Source: Costus lasius
Taxonomy: Eukaryota; Streptophyta; Magnoliopsida; Zingiberales; Costaceae
Assembly (NCBI GenBank): GCA_027563935.2
Contig: CM050448.1
Location: forward strand, 120,392,493-120,456,492
Direction of reading: 5' to 3'
DNA: 64,000 bases
In this document: in pieces, positions 59,251 to 64,000 of the stretch
Numbering within the stretch: the first letter of the stretch is position 1
Layout: each line of letters opens with the position of its first letter
Position numbers and translations under genes: made by a program
The notes under the pieces: model-generated
Database searches by the model: none
What the model was told of the DNA's origin: nothing
Seen by the model: only the letters and a program-made list of their open reading frames with translations

Positions 59251-60640
59251 AATTTTATTTTTATTTTTTTTAGACAACTAAAATAACGATCCAACTCGAT
59301 CCTAATACCTTCTTATCAGCATCAATATTAGTTATAATTTTTTTTATAATTCAATTTTTAATTTTAGTATCTACAATTTTTTTTAATTGGATAAAATCAA
59401 ATTTATCTATGCTAAATGCTAAATTATTAAATTTGGTGATCTTAAATTATTGATATAAATATAAATTTTATTTGATGAATATATTAAAAAGAGAAATGTT
59501 CTTATATTTATGTAAGTAAAATAATAGTAATTTATCAATTATCTTTCGATATATTCAATTGTTGTTTTTTTTAAAAAAATCAGTTTAATTTCGGTGTAAA
59601 AAAATTTAGTAAACCTTTTTGATAAATTCGATTCAATTAAATTAGTTTAAGTTTTTACCGTGCTCACCTTTACTCTATATAAACATTACTTTAATAATTT
59701 TTTCCCAAACAAATATTAGGAATTAATCTTATAAGTGCACCATGACAGAAGTGAATGTTCCTCCACCAGCAAATCAAATAACAAAATAAAGATAAAATAG
59801 TCAACCAATTCCATGGTCAATTTGACTTAATTGACCACCAATGAGTAAAAAGTCTCAGCAAAAGCGCAACTAGATCCTAAGTATCTAATTTAAATTTGTA
59901 TCCTATTGGAAAGGGAGTCTCCTTGGGGGTACAAAAGGTCAACTCAGGGATCCTTACCTTACTCTAATCTAAATTTATGTCATTATATTTTAGTTGACTT
60001 TGAACTTGGATCCATTTAGTTTATTTTTGACCAACTAAATATTTAGTTGACCAAATGGAGTGTCCAATTTAGTCACTTGGTGCTTGAGTTGAGCTTTTTA
60101 TATTATTGATTAATTATAAATCCAAAGATATTTTTGTTATTTATTTTTAATGTTGTGAAATTATATTAGATTTTGTCCTCATCAGTCTATGTTAAAAAAT
60201 AATATAAATTTAGATCATATAAGCCTTGAAAAGGATTGAAAAAAGGAAAAAAGAGGAAAATGAAAACTATAAATGAAGTAATTAGGATAGAGGATTGAAT
60301 GGAAGTGAGAAAATTGGAAAACTTTGAATTGGTTGTATTTTTTTTCTTGAAAGGAAAATTTATTTAGTTAGGTTAATTTTTAGAATAATAAATGGTGGTT
60401 AGATAGAATGAATCTAGTAGTAAATAGGACTAAATTTATTATGTTTTTATTTTTTTATTTTTTAGATTTCGTTTAAAGAAACACGACCTAAAAGAATAAT
60501 AAAGAGGGTTGCAATTGATGATTATTTTTGTTATTAATTTAATTGGTAAGAGCGATTGCCAGTGAGTTTCATTTTCGTCTTAAAAATGATTTTATAATGA
60601 TTTAATTAACAATTAATGACGTCATCGTTCCAGAAACCCT
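59250..60640. other. AT-rich intergenic region
   Basis: No gene seen. 59740-60080 contains phrases such as TTTGACTT, GACCAACTAAAT and TTGGTGCTTGAG without recognisable structure. The right end leads into the promoter of the PNPOx-like gene, whose pyrimidine-rich leader covers about 60700-60860. Confidence 0.45.
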
Positions 60641-60860
60641 ACCCAAATCTAGTCGATGCATAGAATTGGACCTCTATCTGCATTTGTCATGTGAAGTGAC
60701 CATTTAACCCTCCTTTTTCGAGACCTTCTCCCCGTCTTCCTTTCTTCCTTCTCCCCCGCCGCCGCTGCTGTCCTTTCTCTTCTCCAAGCTATCTTCTTGA
60801 ATTTTTGATAACGCGGCCTCCTCCTTGCAGCTCGACAAGCACCATCCTTCCTTGTCTGCA

Positions 60861-63261
60861 ATGGAAACCATCTCGAGCTCCATCTTGCCCGCTAGGATTG
60901 CCGCCGACATCTCCCTCCCGCGCCAATCCCCTTTCTCTCCATTGCTCAGCGCGCAGGGGGTTCGCCCTGCTTGCTTTCTGCGGCTCTTGCCTTGTCAACC
61001 CTACGCGCCGAGGCGCACTACGAGGCTCCGGGCCGTGGCCCGTGATGTTTCCGGGAGCAGCGGGGGAGGGGATGAGAAGCAGGGGAATGGCTCCGGGTTC
61101 CTCCCTGCCGGAGGTTTACCCTTGGTCGAGGTACTGGCGTTTTACTGTTTTATGATTGTTGTACATTATTGGTTCAGTTGCGAAGTTTTTTTAAAAAAAA
61201 TATAGACAGCAACACAGAAAAGCTAATTTTTTCTGTTCAAATATACTAAAACAAGCGTTTGTCACTCGATAATGATACTTGCGCTTGTAGATTGACTGTG
61301 GTATCTGAACTTTCGAAGTAGTTAAATGCACTTTTCGGAGTAAGTTATAGGCTTCGACATACAAGTAAGGATAGTTATTTGTGCTTTTATTTGGTCTGGG
61401 AATGCTTTGTGATATGACATGATACTATAATAAGATTTATGCTTAGGAATTGGTAAGTCGGTTTTGAAATCAAGTTCGAAGAGTAACCTCTTTATATTTT
61501 GAATTGAATGCGGCAGAAATCATCATAGACCCAGGCCAAGGTACTCTTGTTTATATGGCCATCCCTTATTTCCTTTTTGGTATTCCGAATTATGATATAA
61601 ATAGGGATTAGGGATAATGCATCTGACTTAAATACTCAAAGATAAAAGTCTCTGGACTAGTTGATCAATCTGCTTTCAATTGTATTGCTACAGTTTGAAG
61701 TCAAAGTCCGTTATTTGAACTATGTAGCAAAATAACCCATTTGGGCTGATGTGAGAAACAACACAAGGAAAATTTTAAGAGAAGTTCCATACATTTGAAG
61801 TTATTTATCAGTAATTACTAGTTTAATACCTTTTAAATATGCTTTTATGTCAAGATCAATTATTTTCTTTTCAAGTCAATAATATCAGCCACAATCTTCG
61901 CCAATCTTTGCAACATTGAAATCCATTTCAACATTTTTTTCTTGAATTTGGATATACGATTAAGACTGATCTGATATATTCCAGTTGGTGACAATTCTGG
62001 AAGTCGATTCTAAACCTAGTAAGACTCACAAGATAACCTAAAGCTATCTTGGATCTACTTCTGTTACTTGCTTGTAAAAGCTTTCAAATTATATTTTTAC
62101 CTATATCAACGGTTATTTCTCACAAACTTAGGTGAAAGTGTGAAAGTTGAAGCACTTGTACACATTTTGATTTGGAGGGAGTGTTTCAATTTTCAATTAG
62201 GTCAAAATTTGCGCCAAGTTTTATTTGATCCAATTTCATAGCACTTGACAAGAAGTTTTAATAGACAAAGTCATATATTATTATAGTAGTAAAGATAGGC
62301 GTACATTATGTATGCTAGAGATAATGACATGCTGCTTTTTTATTATCTGAATGTTTTTGATATATTCTTGCAACTAGAATTCATTTATGCTATGGTTTCT
62401 TTTATCATGCATAAGTTAGTTGTTCTTAAATAATCAACATGCTGATTTTTATTACTATCCAATTGAAGAGTGATTCGCATCTCAGTGGTAGCCAGGAGAT
62501 GGATGAATCAGAAAAGTCAGGCATGACAAGATCTGTAGTTGGTGGAAATGGATCAAGTGGATCTAGAGCTGGGCTATTTAGAACACCAATTTCTGGTGGT
62601 GTACAAAGTGCAACATCCGCTCATGATTTACCTTCCCCAGCCTTAGCTGTCCGCAATCTAATGGAACAGGTGAAGCATACTACACCTACATGGAAACATA
62701 ATGAGGATTTTGATGTTTCATACTTGAAGGACTATCATATGATCAATTAGCCTTACAAGAATTGATTTAACTTTACTGAGTTATGGCTTCATTTGTTATT
62801 CTACTTCCTGTTTTTTCTAATGAATTTTTAAAATTCCAGGCTAGGTTTGCTCATTTATGCACTGTCATGTCTCGTATGCATCATCGTCGGGCAGGATATC
62901 CATTTGGTTCATTAGTGGACTTTGCTCCAGATTCAATGGGCCGTAAGTGGATTGTTTATTATTGAAATGTAAATTAGCTTCAAATTGTTCCATATAAACC
63001 ATCAATTACCGCTTTCTGCAGATCCCATCTTTTCACTTTCACCATTAGCTATCCACACACGGAATCTTTTGGCAGATCCAAGATGCACTCTTGTTGTACA
63101 AGTATGACAATACTGCCTTTGATTGTTTAATTATCTCTTGTGAATATTTTCCCATCTTTATTCTGTAATTTCTTTAATGATAGATCCCAGGTTGGAGTGG
63201 CTTATCAAATGCACGTGTCACAATTTTTGGTGATATTGTTCCACTTCCAGCTGATCAACAG
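60861..63261 (+). CDS. Plastid-targeted FMN-binding split-barrel (PNPOx-like) protein, partial (5' exons)
   Basis: First five exons, 60861-61130, 62469-62669, 62840-62942, 63022-63101 and 63184-63261, join in frame to 244 residues and end at a donor; the remaining exons lie past the right edge. Residues 1 to about 60 are Ser/Arg/Pro-rich with few acids, a chloroplast transit peptide. A Gly/Ser-rich linker follows, then ALAVRNLMEQARFAHLCTVM, HHRRAGYPFGSLVDFAPDS, HPIFSLSPLAIHTRNLLADP and a strand ending QIPGWSGLSNARVTIFGD. These are the first strands of the split barrel found in pyridoxamine-phosphate-oxidase-like and HugZ-like proteins, many of which end in a DUF2470 domain. As I recall, Arabidopsis relatives (At1g51560/At3g21140 type) are annotated by fold only, so the reaction is unknown. 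A relative, the glutamyl-tRNA-reductase-binding protein, is a possible confusion. An in-frame ATG at 60825 is less likely. Confidence 0.85.
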
Positions 63262-64000
63262 GTTCCTACTATGTTATGAAAATTTATTTTACTGATCCAT
63301 TTTCTCTGAATGAATAAATGAACCGATTTATGTGAGTTGCACCTGCCCCTTCTTCACTGGAGTAATAAACAGAAGTATGTCTATCCCCTGGGTATTCATA
63401 ATCATCTGATATTTTAACTTGGGTGGTATTAGAATCTTTAGTCCACGTTTGAAAACTCTCATAGTTTAATCCATCGGTCTATATTAGACCGTCCATATTC
63501 AAGTGTAATAATATACAAGAAGTAATTCAGATTTTAACATACCAGGGAGGGTTTGCCCTAACTCTAACTAAGCTGTTCCTCTCATCTCATCCCCTGTACA
63601 GTTGCCACCACTACTGTGGCCGTTTCCTATAGATAGATCAAAAACTCGTTGTTTATTCATTGTTGCTGTTTCCATATAGATCTCACACCTCCTTCATGTG
63701 GAAATGTCATATTGCCATCTCCTAACAGAAGCCGAAACTTATGATTTAGCCTACTGTCTCTTCGTTGCTGGATCTCTCCTGGTGATATTTTTCTCAACTA
63801 GAGTGGATTTCTGGTCAAACTCCCATTTCTCAAGTGTTGCCAAGTGTTGCTGATTCCCCCCTTATTTACTGCCGAGGAGAGATTTTCTGATTGTTGATTG
63901 CAGCTGAACCTTATCAAGGTTTTACACCATGGTACAATCTCTATAGAGCCTATTTACTATCAGTATTAATGGTTTGTTTCACTCGCTGCTGAGACTAAAT
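63262..64000 (+). other. Intron 5 of the PNPOx-like gene (continues past the edge)
   Basis: No coding match to the expected next part of the domain was seen. AT-rich at first, then pyrimidine-rich phrases. Confidence 0.5.

Overview
This is a nuclear plant genome window. It shows short exons with GT-AG introns, AT-rich intergenic DNA, many small foldback elements, retrotransposon debris and an integrated pararetrovirus. First exons and single-exon genes that are much more GC-rich than their surroundings (the SAUR gene, exon 1 of the glycosyltransferase) fit a monocot. I cannot name the species. Gene models below were built by hand from splice sites and reading frame.

Layout, left to right. 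(1) 1-2.1 kb is repeat-derived, with a possible copia-type LTR end. (2) About 2.1-4.1 kb, minus strand: 5' part of a CW zinc finger plus methyl-CpG-binding-domain (MBD) gene, running off or broken at the left. (3) 5.55-6.0 kb, minus: a SAUR auxin-responsive gene. (4) 7.2-11.05 kb, plus: complete eIF4A (413 aa) with a 5'-UTR intron and a GC-AG intron. (5) 12.38-12.75 kb: a foldback MITE ending about 55 bp before the next start codon. (6) 12.8-22.6 kb, plus: a 14-exon ER-type coiled-coil membrane protein (445 aa). Its 3' UTR probably contains a 6.4-kb intron (22.64-29.05 kb) that holds a decayed endogenous caulimovirid in two head-to-head pieces. (7) 29.3-31.2 kb: repeats and a doubtful small secreted-protein exon on minus. 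(8) 31.4-46.9 kb, plus: a giant tail-anchored coiled-coil protein of 2596 aa, TNO1-like. (9) 47.97-53.2 kb, minus: a Core-2/I-branching (GT14) glycosyltransferase. (10) 54.3-58.7 kb: an older LTR-like block abutting a short non-autonomous LTR retrotransposon with a perfect 5-bp target duplication. (11) 58.7-60.6 kb: AT-rich DNA with a MITE. (12) 60.9 kb to the right edge, plus: 5' part of a plastid-targeted FMN-binding split-barrel (PNPOx-like) gene.

The genes are ordinary housekeeping and endomembrane genes and do not form one pathway. The order SAUR - ER coiled-coil - giant coiled-coil - GT14 resembles an Arabidopsis chromosome 4 neighbourhood as I remember it, so it may be conserved microsynteny. 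The accessory material is mostly intronic: one small terminal-inverted-repeat family occurs at least four times in the introns of the two coiled-coil genes, and other MITEs, LINE-like and copia remnants, and the pararetrovirus sit in introns or short intergenic gaps. I found no CRISPR array, rRNA or tRNA gene, and no evidence of a new enzymatic system. The most unusual structures are the head-to-head viral inverted repeat inside a likely 3'-UTR intron and the LTR pair joined end to end across 5 bp.
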